From an uncultured Alphaproteobacteria bacterium (GTDB lineage: Bacteria > Pseudomonadota > Alphaproteobacteria > UBA7887), in contig CAJWOI010000007.1 of the NCBI GenBank assembly GCA_913044255.1, positions 1-23,481 on the forward strand: 23,481 nt of DNA. The letters run 5' to 3'. The stretch's first letter is position 1. Each line of letters starts with the position of its first letter. The notes below the pieces were generated by a model. The model saw only the letters and a list, made by a program, of their open reading frames with translations. It made no database searches and was not told the origin of the DNA. The translations under genes were made by a program, and so were the position numbers. This document shows, piece after piece, positions 8,018 through 14,957 of this stretch.

Positions 8018-8503
8018 TCAGTCACGAAAATTCACATATTGCAATGGATGGCTAATCTTGAGTTCTTTGATCAAGGTAATTGCGTCCTGCAGACCATCAC
8101 GTTTTTTTCCGGAGATACGCAACTCATCACCTTGAATAGCAGTCTGTACCTTCAATTTAGCGCTCTTCATTGCCTTGACTATCTGCTGCGCCAATTCTCG
8201 ATCGATGCCCTGCTTAATAGTAATGGTTTGGCGTAGCGAATTGCCTGAAGCCTTCTCAGGATTACCAAATTCAAACGCGGAAATGTTAACCTTGCGTTTT
8301 CCCATATGGCCCTTGAGCAACTCGCACACTTGTTTCAGTTTAAAATCATCGTCCGCGTTCACGGTTAAAACGGTGTCAACGTGTTCGATGGAGCACTTAC
8401 TGCCTTTGAAATCATAACGCGTCCCAATTTCACGGGTCGCGCCTTGCACGGCATTGCTAACTTCGGAAAGGTTAGTGCGGGAAACAATATCGAAACTAGG
8501 CAT
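8018..8503 (-). CDS. yajQ: YajQ family nucleotide-binding protein
   Basis: The 161-residue product has the family's usual length and its N-terminal signature MPSFDIVS, followed by NAVQGATREIGTRYDFKGS. The fold has two ferredoxin-like halves. The C-terminal half carries KQGIDRELAQQIVK and DELRISGKKRDGLQ, both typical. YajQ-type proteins bind nucleotides; in Xanthomonas the relative is a cyclic-di-GMP effector acting with a LysR-type regulator. Start chosen at ATG 8503, because AAGGAGGGA precedes it by 7-9 bases; a frame continuing upstream to 8686 lacks family similarity. A LysR gene lies just upstream on the same strand but is separated by about 400 bases, including a repeat, so co-transcription is unlikely. 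Confidence 0.93.
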   Translation of the reverse strand: MPSFDIVSRTNLSEVSNAVQGATREIGTRYDFKGSKCSIEHVDTVLTVNADDDFKLKQVCELLKGHMGKRKVNISAFEFGNPEKASGNSLRQTITIKQGIDRELAQQIVKAMKSAKLKVQTAIQGDELRISGKKRDGLQDAITLIKELKISHPLQYVNFRD

Positions 8504-8908
8504 GCGCAACATCCCTCCTTTATGCAGCCCCTCGGAACCCTCATATCTCTTAATCAGAGGGAATCGGGAACTGGACGAGACAACAGCAGCTCCATCCACC
8601 AGGTCGGCACCTTGATACAAAAGACCCCGACCTGCAATGGCTGGAACTTTTGGAGGATAGAGACAAAAGGGCAAGCTGATCCCCACCGATCCGATCGGAC
8701 AGACCAGGCATTACTGCAATTTAGTTAGTGAATTAGGAGCCCGAGCCCCCGGGCAATGTACCGGTGAACCACTGCGCCGGTCCACGGGTACATGATCCAG
8801 GTGCCGTGGATACTCTGCTGCGGGGACCGGGCACCACCAAGCGAGTATCAGTTAGCTAGCTACGTATCATAGCCCAGCTTGCAAAGCGATTGACGGGACC
8901 CATAATTA
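8504..8908. other. Intergenic stretch between yajQ and the LysR gene
   Basis: The left half should hold the leftward yajQ promoter; none was recognised. The right half is filled by repeat copy 3 and the duplicated segment described at 8787. No gene was found. Confidence 0.45.
8700..8786 (+). repeat. Dispersed intergenic repeat, copy 3
   Basis: The upstream module ACCAGGCATTACTGCAATTT leads into TAGTGAATTAGGAGCCCGAG and CCCCCGGGCAATG. The core hairpin keeps GCCC/GGGC pairing. It continues directly into the duplicated segment 8787-8939, including the LysR gene's 3' end. Confidence 0.75.
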
Positions 8909-8939
8909 CTATGATACGACGTCCTGCAACCACGCTCTG
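8787..8939. repeat. Segmental duplicate of 7521-7671
   Basis: About 153 bases match 7521-7671. It spans the last codons of the LysR gene (8909-8939) and its downstream region. GGTGCC (8801-8806) and GGCACC can pair to form a stem just past the LysR stop codon, a possible terminator, although no T-run follows in either direction. Confidence 0.8.
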
Positions 8940-9814
8940 AACGCTTTGATTTTTGGAGTTTCTGCTGTTTCTGCGGGGCTCACAAGATAATAGGCCGCCT
9001 GAGTCGTTAAACTCACGTCAAAGGGGCGCACCAGACGACCCTCTTCCAAATCCCGCTCCACAAACTCACCGCTGACGATGGCGACACCGAGACTGTCCAC
9101 AGCTGCCTGAATGGTGATGAGAGTTTGGTCGAACATTGGTCCGCTCACCGGGTTAATATGGTTTTCGTCTTCCGGATCGGTCGGCACGCCAGCGGCGGTG
9201 AGCCACAAACGCCAGTTGTCCGGACGCAGCGTTGTGTGGAGCAGAGTGTGATGTACAAGGTCCTGCGGGCTTTTCAGTGCGTGTCTACCTTCCAGTAGTC
9301 CAGGGCTGCAGACCGGGAAAATGTCCTCTTCCAGCAAATGCTCTGCCACCATTCCCGGCCAGTCACCGGCACCGAAACGAATAGCGAGGTCGATGTCGTC
9401 ATGTTGTAGGTCGACAATATTCAGGGAAGTCGAGATGCGAACTTCGATAGCGGGGTGCAGGGCCTGGAACTCAGCCAGTTTTGGGATCAGCCATTTCACG
9501 GCGAAGGAAGTTACCGTTGTTATAGTCAGAATGCCGCTGTCCTGTTCTTCAGCAAATTTATCCGTCCCGGCACGAAGCCCATCAAAAGCCCTGCCAATAA
9601 CCGAGAGATATTCGGCAGCGTCCGGCGTGAGTTCCAGGTTGCGATTGCGGCGAATAAACAACGGCTTGGAAAAATACTCTTCCAGCCTGCGAATTTGGTG
9701 GCTGACCGCTGTTTGGGTGACGTTCAGCTCCTCGGCCGCCAGGGTGAAACTCATATGGCGCGCCGCAGCCTCAAAGGCACGCAGTCCGTTCAGAGAAGGC
9801 AAGCGATAAGACAT
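8909..9814 (-). CDS. LysR-type transcriptional regulator, GcvA-like
   Basis: The 301-residue product has the family's usual length. The N-terminal winged helix-turn-helix reads LPSLNGLRAFEAAARHMSFT, then LAAEELNVTQTAVSHQIRRLEE (residues 5-46), very like GcvA-type regulators. Residues ~90-300 form the periplasmic-binding-protein-like effector domain (AVKWLIPKLAEF, VDLQHDDIDLAIRFG). Such proteins activate or repress neighbouring promoters in response to a small ligand; the ligand is not evident. It is divergent from a DUF1127 gene, with 194 bases between the start codons, and an inverted repeat close to its own start may be its operator. The 3' end lies inside a duplicated segment, with a relic of the same end at 7639-7671. 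Confidence 0.92.
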   Translation of the reverse strand: MSYRLPSLNGLRAFEAAARHMSFTLAAEELNVTQTAVSHQIRRLEEYFSKPLFIRRNRNLELTPDAAEYLSVIGRAFDGLRAGTDKFAEEQDSGILTITTVTSFAVKWLIPKLAEFQALHPAIEVRISTSLNIVDLQHDDIDLAIRFGAGDWPGMVAEHLLEEDIFPVCSPGLLEGRHALKSPQDLVHHTLLHTTLRPDNWRLWLTAAGVPTDPEDENHINPVSGPMFDQTLITIQAAVDSLGVAIVSGEFVERDLEEGRLVRPFDVSLTTQAAYYLVSPAETAETPKIKAFRAWLQDVVS

Positions 9815-9828
9815 AACAAAATTTTCAC

Positions 9829-9848
9829 ATGATATTTTAACATATCAT
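9829..9848. promoter_or_regulatory. Inverted repeat, candidate LysR operator
   Basis: ATGATAT-TTTAAC-ATATCAT is a perfect 7-base inverted repeat with a 6-base spacer, 14 bases upstream of the LysR start codon and in the intergenic region shared with the DUF1127 gene. Autoregulation through AT-rich dyads in such spacers is common for this family. No binding evidence is available here. Confidence 0.4.
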
Positions 9849-10008
9849 CAGGAAACAATTGTCGTTTGTCAATTGCAGCAATAACGTTGATAAGGGTCGG
9901 GCTCCTAACCCCTGAGGCATGGTGCTACAGCACGTGATCGACGCGACTTCCCTCCCTCGCCTTGGTCACGTGCCGGTTTTGTTGGCTGAGGAAGAGAGGA
10001 ACAATATA

Positions 10009-10233
10009 ATGGCTTTTTACGACCATTTTCACATGAGAAATTATTGGATAAGTGATAAACCTTCGGCCCAAGACACGATCTGGCGGCAATTTCAGACATT
10101 GCGGAAAACATGGCAGCGCAGGACTCGGGAACGGAACGCACTGGCGCGTGTCACCTCACGCAACCTTGCCGATATAGGAATGACATCCGGCCAAGCCAAC
10201 TTCGAGATGAACAAGCCGTTTTGGAAGGAATGA
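10009..10233 (+). CDS. DUF1127 (YjiS-like) small protein
   Basis: The 74-residue product ends with the DUF1127 pattern: basic RTRERNALARV, then TSRNLADIGMTSGQANFEMN and KPFW. These small arginine-rich proteins are abundant in alphaproteobacteria; some members affect RNA turnover or phosphate and carbon metabolism, but most lack a defined role. Start chosen at ATG 10009, preceded by AGAGGA; the frame is open upstream to 9919 but that part lacks family likeness. The gene is divergent from a GcvA-like LysR regulator, an arrangement often seen for DUF1127 genes, so control by that regulator is plausible. It is followed after 43 bases by a truncated secreted-protein gene on the same strand. Confidence 0.85.
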   Translation: MAFYDHFHMRNYWISDKPSAQDTIWRQFQTLRKTWQRRTRERNALARVTSRNLADIGMTSGQANFEMNKPFWKE

Positions 10234-10276
10234 CCGAGACTGAAAAGACAGATACCCCCAGAAAGGAGTGCTAAAC

Positions 10277-10600
10277 GTGAAACTTCGCTTTCTTTGTATT
10301 GGAACCGTCATTTTTTGGTCATCGATTCTGGTATCGGTGGTCTTGGCGGCGCCTTACAACCAGTACCAGGACCCGATTAAAGAGCGACGTTCGGCCTTCT
10401 ACATCGAACCGATGATATTACCAGTTTGTTTTGAACCCGTTAAAAGTTGTTGGAATGCGAGCAATGTCTTGCAGGACATCCGATGGGATTTGTGGCCGAA
10501 TATCCTGCGAGGTGCTCGCGTAAATAGCATCCACCACACCACCAAATCGTTTAATGATGGCATTTTCGAGTTGTCCATAGGGAGCTATCACGGCGAATAA
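10277..10600 (+). pseudogene. Truncated copy of the secreted-protein gene
   Basis: GTG 10277 sits 8 bases after GGAG. The first ~40 codons encode a signal peptide and APYNQYQDPIKE, matching the start of the intact protein at 6471-7208 (APYNQYQNPTKE). Leader bases GGAGTG and AACGTGAAA are also shared. Homology ends near 10397. The remaining frame to 10600 only reads antisense through the 3' end of the LLM oxidoreductase gene, so it is not family sequence. A secreted ~107-residue chimera could in principle be made, but a remnant of a duplicated gene is the simpler reading. Confidence 0.65.
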
Positions 10601-11464
10601 ATGAAGAACATCATCCGGGATTTCACTTGCAATTTCGTCCCATTTACCCGCCTTTGTCATCCTATTAAGTTTGCGACCTAAATCTCCACAACCATGATGC
10701 TCGAAGACTGGCCAATAGCTCGGTGTCGAACCGTAAAAAGCTATCCGATGACGGACCCATTCAGCGACTTTATCGACCTCTTCTTCAGTCTCCCCAGTTG
10801 CAATGAATCCACCGCCTGTCACTTCAAAAGAGCCTCTCGTACGACCAGTTTTGTCCAACCCTTCATTGATTCGTGCCATTACTATATCTTCAAGGTAAGC
10901 TCGCGTGCAGAATGGATGGAGACGAACGCCATCACAGACTTCTCCCGAGAGCCTCAAAGAATGTTCTCCAACAGCTGCCATTGTTATCGGCACCGGAACC
11001 TGCCCAGTCGACGGTGGGACAAAATTTGGTGTCATAAGCGTAAAAGTATAATGCTCACCCTCAAAGCGTAGCTTTTCTCCAATTTCCCAACTGCGCCAAA
11101 TTGCCCTGAGCGCCATTACGTATTCTCGCATTCGCGGTACGGGAGGTGACCAAGAAATAGAAAATCGTTTCTCATTATGTGGCCGAATTTGTGGGCCGAT
11201 ACCAAGAATGAACCGCCCTTTACTTGCTACCTGGAGGTCCCAGCACGAATTGGCGACAACCATCGGACTACGAGCAAATGCAATAGCAATTGCGGTACCA
11301 AGTTTTATCCTCTCCGTTTCAACTGCGGCAACCCCAAGAGACAAAAATGGATCGTGGCGATTCTCCATAGTGATGACCATATCGAAACCCAAGGCCTCCG
11401 CAGCTTTTGCAGCTGACGGCACATCATTAAGATCACCCTGCGGCAAAGTTTGTAGGACTTTCAT
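10418..11464 (-). CDS. LLM class flavin/F420-dependent oxidoreductase
   Basis: The 348-residue protein has the luciferase-like monooxygenase TIM-barrel fold. Visible features are an N-terminal strand MKVLQTL, then AAKAAEALGFDMVITMENRHDPFLSLGV (residues ~18-45) and KLGTAIAIAFARSPMVVANS, the core of the flavin-binding barrel. The segment GRFILGIGPQIRPHNEKRF, near 85-103, matches the mycobacterial TIGR03617-type F420-dependent branch. Members transfer hydride or oxygen using FMN or F420; neither cofactor use nor substrate can be decided here. ATG 11464 is preceded by AGAGG at good spacing. It is divergent from the glutathione S-transferase gene across 119 bases. Its 3' end abuts the truncated secreted-protein gene copy, probably a recombination joint. 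Confidence 0.88.
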   Translation of the reverse strand: MKVLQTLPQGDLNDVPSAAKAAEALGFDMVITMENRHDPFLSLGVAAVETERIKLGTAIAIAFARSPMVVANSCWDLQVASKGRFILGIGPQIRPHNEKRFSISWSPPVPRMREYVMALRAIWRSWEIGEKLRFEGEHYTFTLMTPNFVPPSTGQVPVPITMAAVGEHSLRLSGEVCDGVRLHPFCTRAYLEDIVMARINEGLDKTGRTRGSFEVTGGGFIATGETEEEVDKVAEWVRHRIAFYGSTPSYWPVFEHHGCGDLGRKLNRMTKAGKWDEIASEIPDDVLHLFAVIAPYGQLENAIIKRFGGVVDAIYASTSQDIRPQIPSDVLQDIARIPTTFNGFKTNW

Positions 11465-11583
11465 TCCAAAACCTCTTTGTTTCTATGCAACTTAATTAAG
11501 ATCCATTGCCATGTTCAATTGCCAAATTGTTATAACGTGGTGTTTGTGGGTGTCGTATCTTACAGTCGGAAAGGTGGCTAATG

Positions 11584-12213
11584 ATGAAAATATACGGCAT
11601 GTCCGGTTCGCCGTTTGTGCGGCGGACGGAGTTGGTGCTGACCGAGAAGGGCGTAGATTATAAATTGGTCACCCTTAGCCGGGTGGATGGTGATCTGCAG
11701 TCTCCGGAGCATTTGGCACGAAATCCGCGCGGGCGGGTGCCAGTATTAGAAGACGGTGACCTCCTCCTCTACGAATCTCAGGCGATTGTCGAATATCTCG
11801 AAGACCGTTATCCCGAGCCAGCTTTGGTGCCGGCGGATTTTGGCGATAGGGGACACATGCGGGTTGCAGAAATGGAGTGTCTGATCTATTTCGGCGGTGT
11901 ACTGACCACAGTCGCGCAAAATGTGTTTATGGTCGCGCCCGAAAAGCGGGATCCGGATAAGGTGTCGGATGCGTTGGCCGGTGTCTTGGCGGAATTAGAC
12001 CGTTTGGAACAACGCGGCGCGTCCCGTGGGGGAACCTATCTTATGGGAGGTGATATCACCCGCGCCGATCTGACCTGGCTGCCGTTTGTGGAATTGGTTG
12101 GCCGTGCGGGAGTGGATATCGACGCCGATAAATATGGTTGGACCAAAGCGTGGCGCGCAGCTTTGGCAACACGCCCGTCCTACGATAAGACCTATCCCGC
12201 GCATTGGCGGTAG
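11584..12213 (+). CDS. Glutathione S-transferase family protein
   Basis: The 209-residue cytosolic GST has an N-terminal thioredoxin-like domain (residues 1-78): MKIYGMSGSPFVRRTELVL, with a Ser/Pro active-site region, then NPRGRVPVLEDGD containing the cis-Pro, and the glutathione-contacting ESQAIVEYLEDRYPEP. An all-helical C-terminal domain follows (TYLMGGDITRADLTWLPF is the usual N-capping-box region). GSTs conjugate glutathione to electrophiles or perform thiol-dependent isomerisation and dehalogenation. Two ATGs are in tandem; AAAGGTGG lies 6 bases before the second (11584) and only 3 before the first (11581), so the second is preferred. It is divergent from the LLM oxidoreductase gene. 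Substrate unknown. Confidence 0.92.
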   Translation: MKIYGMSGSPFVRRTELVLTEKGVDYKLVTLSRVDGDLQSPEHLARNPRGRVPVLEDGDLLLYESQAIVEYLEDRYPEPALVPADFGDRGHMRVAEMECLIYFGGVLTTVAQNVFMVAPEKRDPDKVSDALAGVLAELDRLEQRGASRGGTYLMGGDITRADLTWLPFVELVGRAGVDIDADKYGWTKAWRAALATRPSYDKTYPAHWR

Positions 12214-12505
12214 CATTAATCTTCTCTCCCGCGGTCAAGTAATTTTTGCTGTGCCTTTTTTTTATTCGCATTGAATATTCCACCCCATAGAACCACCAGA
12301 AAATCAGTCGCCCAAAACATCTAAGCAAAACTCAGCCCAAACCCCGATCTAAGCAACTACCCCCTAATTAGAGCGGCCTGACCAGGCGTTGCGGCAATAT
12401 GGCTAGTGAATTACGAGCCCGGGGGACCGGACAATGGTGCGCGATGCATGCAGCGTCGTGAGGGCAAAGCCCGAGCTTTTGTTGCATTGTTTTCTGTGCG
12501 TTGAA
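12214..12505. other. Convergent intergenic region with one repeat
   Basis: Lies between the ends of the GST gene (+) and the hydrolase gene (-). Mostly occupied by repeat copy 4. A T-run at 12258-12265 could end GST transcription, but no good stem precedes it. No gene was found. Confidence 0.45.
12322..12467 (+). repeat. Dispersed intergenic repeat, copy 4 (type B)
   Basis: A near full-length member. AAGCAAAACTCAGCCCAAAC, CCCGATCTAAGCAACTACCC and GCGGCCTGACCAGGCGTT form the upstream module. GTGAATTACGAGCCCGGG forms the core. TGCGCGATGCATGCAGCGTC forms the type B tail. The tail can fold as GATGC-ATGCA-GCGTC. Confidence 0.8.
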
Positions 12506-13723
12506 TCAAAGTCTGCTTAAACCTGGCGGTGGAACGCCAACGGATTTTTCGAACGTCGGAGATCCTCCGTCTGTCGCTTGTATGAACATTTGAAGCAGTG
12601 CCACAATTGTCTCGGGTGCATCCTCCTGTATGAAGTGCCCAGCGTTTTCAATAATCACGTATGGACACCCACCGAACGACGACGCACAGGCCTCTATTCG
12701 GGTGACGGAAATAGCATGATCCTGACGCCCAACGGCCATCCATATCGGGATCTCTTTGACAGCTGCCACGCTCTCGGGGATCACAGCCTCGTGAGGGAAT
12801 CCCTGCGCCACAGGCGACAGCTTCAACTGATTCATGGCGTCCATAGGAAAGTTGAGCGCGCCGATGCTCGACTCTATGGTGGGGAAAGCAGACGAATACG
12901 CGCGGATCCAAGTCTCGTTGATGACCGCTTTATTCTCAAGGCCCATGAGGTGGCCGATGACATGCACCGCCGTCGATCCCATGTTGAGTAACACCGACTC
13001 CGTCCTCCCGCGTGGCTCAGAGTTTCGCTCCGACGCCAAGCCCGGACACACGTAATCAGGGTCATTCGGAAGACCATTGAGAATCCATGGAAACCAGGAA
13101 CTGGTCGGAACAATCTCTGTTGTAGTGGTCGAGCCGGACGGGGCTTTGAGCTCCGCGGCACGGCCTATCATGAGACCCGCCAAGGGCATGCGGCCGTACC
13201 TGTCCGGTTGGATACCGCCGAAGCGCTTAATCTTCTCCTCAATGGTCGTCGGCATTGGGACGGCAGACGCAATCATGATGCGGGCCACCCTGGAAGGAAA
13301 GCGCAAAGCGTACTGGAGGCCAATTGGGACACCCCAATCTTGAACAAAGAGCGTGATGGGTTTGTTGAGTTTTAGGGAATCCAGTAACCCAATTAGATTG
13401 AGAGTGTGGGTCCGGAGGCAATACTCCTTGTCCTGTGGCGTAGCCGACTTGCCAAAGCCCATGTGGTCCGGGACAACAACTCTGTGCGTCTTGGAGAGGG
13501 CGGGGATGAAGTTACGATATAAATCCCCCCACATCGGTTCGCCGTGCAGCAACACGATCGGATCACCTTCTCCTTCGTCGATGTAATGCTGTTGGAAGCC
13601 GTTGCCGTGATAGAAGTGCGGTGCAAATGGCCAGGTCCCTTCAAAGATCTCGTCCGCGGGGATACAATCGAGGGCCGTCCCGTCGTCGGTGAAGGGCGGG
13701 ATGGTATTAGGTGTGGAGATCAT
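12506..13723 (-). CDS. Haloalkane-dehalogenase-like alpha/beta hydrolase
   Basis: The 405-residue hydrolase resembles haloalkane dehalogenases, which hydrolyse carbon-halogen bonds through a covalent Asp ester. HGEPMWGDLYR at 60-70 carries the oxyanion/HGEP motif as in DhlA. The nucleophile is D129 in FVQDWGV, followed by W130, the halide-stabilising Trp position. Candidate acid D335 (GRQDH) and base H363 (NAGHF) complete the triad. PDHMGFGKS at 85-93 is also typical. Epoxide hydrolases are the main alternative, but they usually have HGxP with HDWG. It is about 100 residues longer than usual family members (~300), with extra sequence in and around the cap (~145-330). It starts 30 bases after the stop of the AT-rich HpcH/HpaI gene, so the two may be one operon. 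Confidence 0.8.
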   Translation of the reverse strand: MISTPNTIPPFTDDGTALDCIPADEIFEGTWPFAPHFYHGNGFQQHYIDEGEGDPIVLLHGEPMWGDLYRNFIPALSKTHRVVVPDHMGFGKSATPQDKEYCLRTHTLNLIGLLDSLKLNKPITLFVQDWGVPIGLQYALRFPSRVARIMIASAVPMPTTIEEKIKRFGGIQPDRYGRMPLAGLMIGRAAELKAPSGSTTTTEIVPTSSWFPWILNGLPNDPDYVCPGLASERNSEPRGRTESVLLNMGSTAVHVIGHLMGLENKAVINETWIRAYSSAFPTIESSIGALNFPMDAMNQLKLSPVAQGFPHEAVIPESVAAVKEIPIWMAVGRQDHAISVTRIEACASSFGGCPYVIIENAGHFIQEDAPETIVALLQMFIQATDGGSPTFEKSVGVPPPGLSRL

Positions 13724-13753
13724 GGGATTTTTTATCTGTGCGTGAATGATTGA

Positions 13754-14476
13754 TTATTTTTTTGGTGACTCCATCAAAATTGTAACGCCCATATCTATAT
13801 ATTTTTCTCTCAATTTATAGTCATAATTTCTAAAACTAATTTTCGTTTCTGTTCCTTCGAGTTGCTCTAATGCATGTTTCACGCAGTCGTCGACCGTTTG
13901 CAAAGGATGTTTTGGATGTGCTTCGATATCATACATAAGATCATTGGGTCCCCAAGTTAAACAATCTACGCCTTCGATCGACAATTGTTTAACAGAAGTG
14001 ACAGCTCTCAATGATTCCATTTGAAGACATAAAATTCCAGTCTGATTCCACCAATCACTATATTCAAGTCTTTCTGGAATCTCTTCAATGCCATAACGCT
14101 CAATACCACCCCAACTTCGTAGACCTTTTTGTGGATAATAAAAATAGTTTACAGCTTCTTTAACTGCTTCGATATCTTCAACTTGAGGCACTTCTATACC
14201 TAAAGGTCCGAGATCTAATATATTGCCTACAAGGTAAGTTTCTCTGGTATGTTTTATTCTAAATTGCGTTGGTATATCCAACTTTTTTGCATGCTGGCAA
14301 AAATTAACCAAAGTTTCTTCGTTGAATGCAAAGTGTTGGCTGTCAGTGTTAACAAATGCATAATCGTCTTTACTTATTATTTCTTCAATTTGATTTAGAG
14401 TAGCATTTAAAGGGACCGATACTCCCACTAATATTTCCCCAGATCGCATCCTTTGTTTTAAATTTTTTTCAGTCAT
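13754..14476 (-). CDS. HpcH/HpaI aldolase family protein, AT-rich
   Basis: The 240-residue TIM-barrel protein belongs to the HpcH/HpaI aldolase/citrate lyase family, which cleaves or forms C-C bonds of 2-oxo acids with a divalent metal. Features include LKQRMRSGEILVGVSV at the N-terminus (like HpaI LKxxLxxGxxxxG), DDYAFVNTDSQH, LGPLGIEVPQVED containing the metal-ligand Glu region, and GLRSWGGIERYG, the counterpart of the family's GxRGxGxxR stretch. CLQMES and TWGPNDLMYDI complete the barrel motifs. GAGGT precedes ATG 14476. The gene is far richer in A+T than its neighbours: bases 13801-13860 contain only 15 G/C of 60. That suggests recent acquisition. The hydrolase gene follows after 30 bases. 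Substrate unknown. Confidence 0.85.
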   Translation of the reverse strand: MTEKNLKQRMRSGEILVGVSVPLNATLNQIEEIISKDDYAFVNTDSQHFAFNEETLVNFCQHAKKLDIPTQFRIKHTRETYLVGNILDLGPLGIEVPQVEDIEAVKEAVNYFYYPQKGLRSWGGIERYGIEEIPERLEYSDWWNQTGILCLQMESLRAVTSVKQLSIEGVDCLTWGPNDLMYDIEAHPKHPLQTVDDCVKHALEQLEGTETKISFRNYDYKLREKYIDMGVTILMESPKK

Positions 14477-14633
14477 GAAAATTACCTCACAATAATTTAA
14501 TTTTTATTTAGGGACAGAATGGGCAGCACTCATTGCACAAGTGAATGATGGCAGATTGAAGGAGATGCGCAAATGCTATGAGCACGTCAGCTCTTCACAC
14601 CTCCCGCCCGGCTCTTCGGGTTTCGATGCGTTA
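14477..14633. other. Leader and promoter region of the AT-rich gene
   Basis: The first ~40 bases share the low G+C of the aldolase gene; composition returns to normal near 14515. On the + strand a short frame (WAALIAQVNDGRLKEMRKC) runs from about 14519. It looks protein-like but matches no family I can name, so it may be another fragment. Confidence 0.3.
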
Positions 14634-14756
14634 TCAAGTCTCAGTGAGCACAAAATACCGTCCCACAGACTGGGCGGGATCTGGCCGGTAGACGTATTTT
14701 TTGCCGGGGACCATCGCCTCTTCGTACAACACTTCCTCGCGCCCGTTTGACGTTAT
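14634..14756 (-). pseudogene. Possible C-terminal fragment of an unknown protein
   Basis: Read leftwards, NGREEVLYEEAMVPGKKYVY is followed by RPDPAQSVGRYFVLTET and a stop at 14634. It looks protein-like and begins exactly where repeat copy 5 ends, with no start codon of its own outside the repeat. The family is not recognised. A chance frame cannot be excluded. Confidence 0.3.
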
Positions 14757-14823
14757 TGCCAATGCATTAGGAGCCCGGGGCCCGGGGCAATATAGGCAAT
14801 GGGCCATGGTGCGTGATGAATGA
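14752..14823 (+). repeat. Dispersed intergenic repeat, copy 5 (type B)
   Basis: ATTAGGAGCCCGGGGCCCGG (14766-14785) is the core, followed by GGCAATATAGGCAATGGGCC and ATGGTGCGTGATG, as in the type B tail of copies 4 and 10. Its right boundary coincides with the point where the M55 peptidase reading frame loses family similarity. Confidence 0.7.
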
Positions 14824-14890
14824 TGCGTACTTCGTCCCAATGGGTGATACCCGCAGTGCCTTCAATATCGACACCAATGTACGCTTTCAT
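14753..14890 (-). pseudogene. N-terminal fragment of an M55 D-aminopeptidase gene
   Basis: The first 22 codons from ATG 14890 encode MKAYIGVDIEGTAGITHWDE and V, the N-terminus of DppA-type M55 zinc D-aminopeptidases. The DIEG residues are the first metal ligands; those enzymes have about 270 residues and release D-Ala from peptides. The next codons are repeat copy 5 read backwards, and the frame stops at 14753. The protein is therefore cut after the first strand, and no later M55 sequence was seen. It sits 67 bases downstream of the DjlA gene on the same strand, where an intact gene could once have been co-transcribed. Confidence 0.65.
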
Positions 14891-14957
14891 CTCGCGGGTA
14901 TCTCGATATCGGTTATGCGACGATGGCCGAACGAAGTTCTCACTGGCAAAGAACTCG

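Noticed and set aside
9321..9809. 162-codon + strand frame
   Set aside because: Antisense to the LysR gene; Ser/Arg-rich shadow of the helix-turn-helix region.
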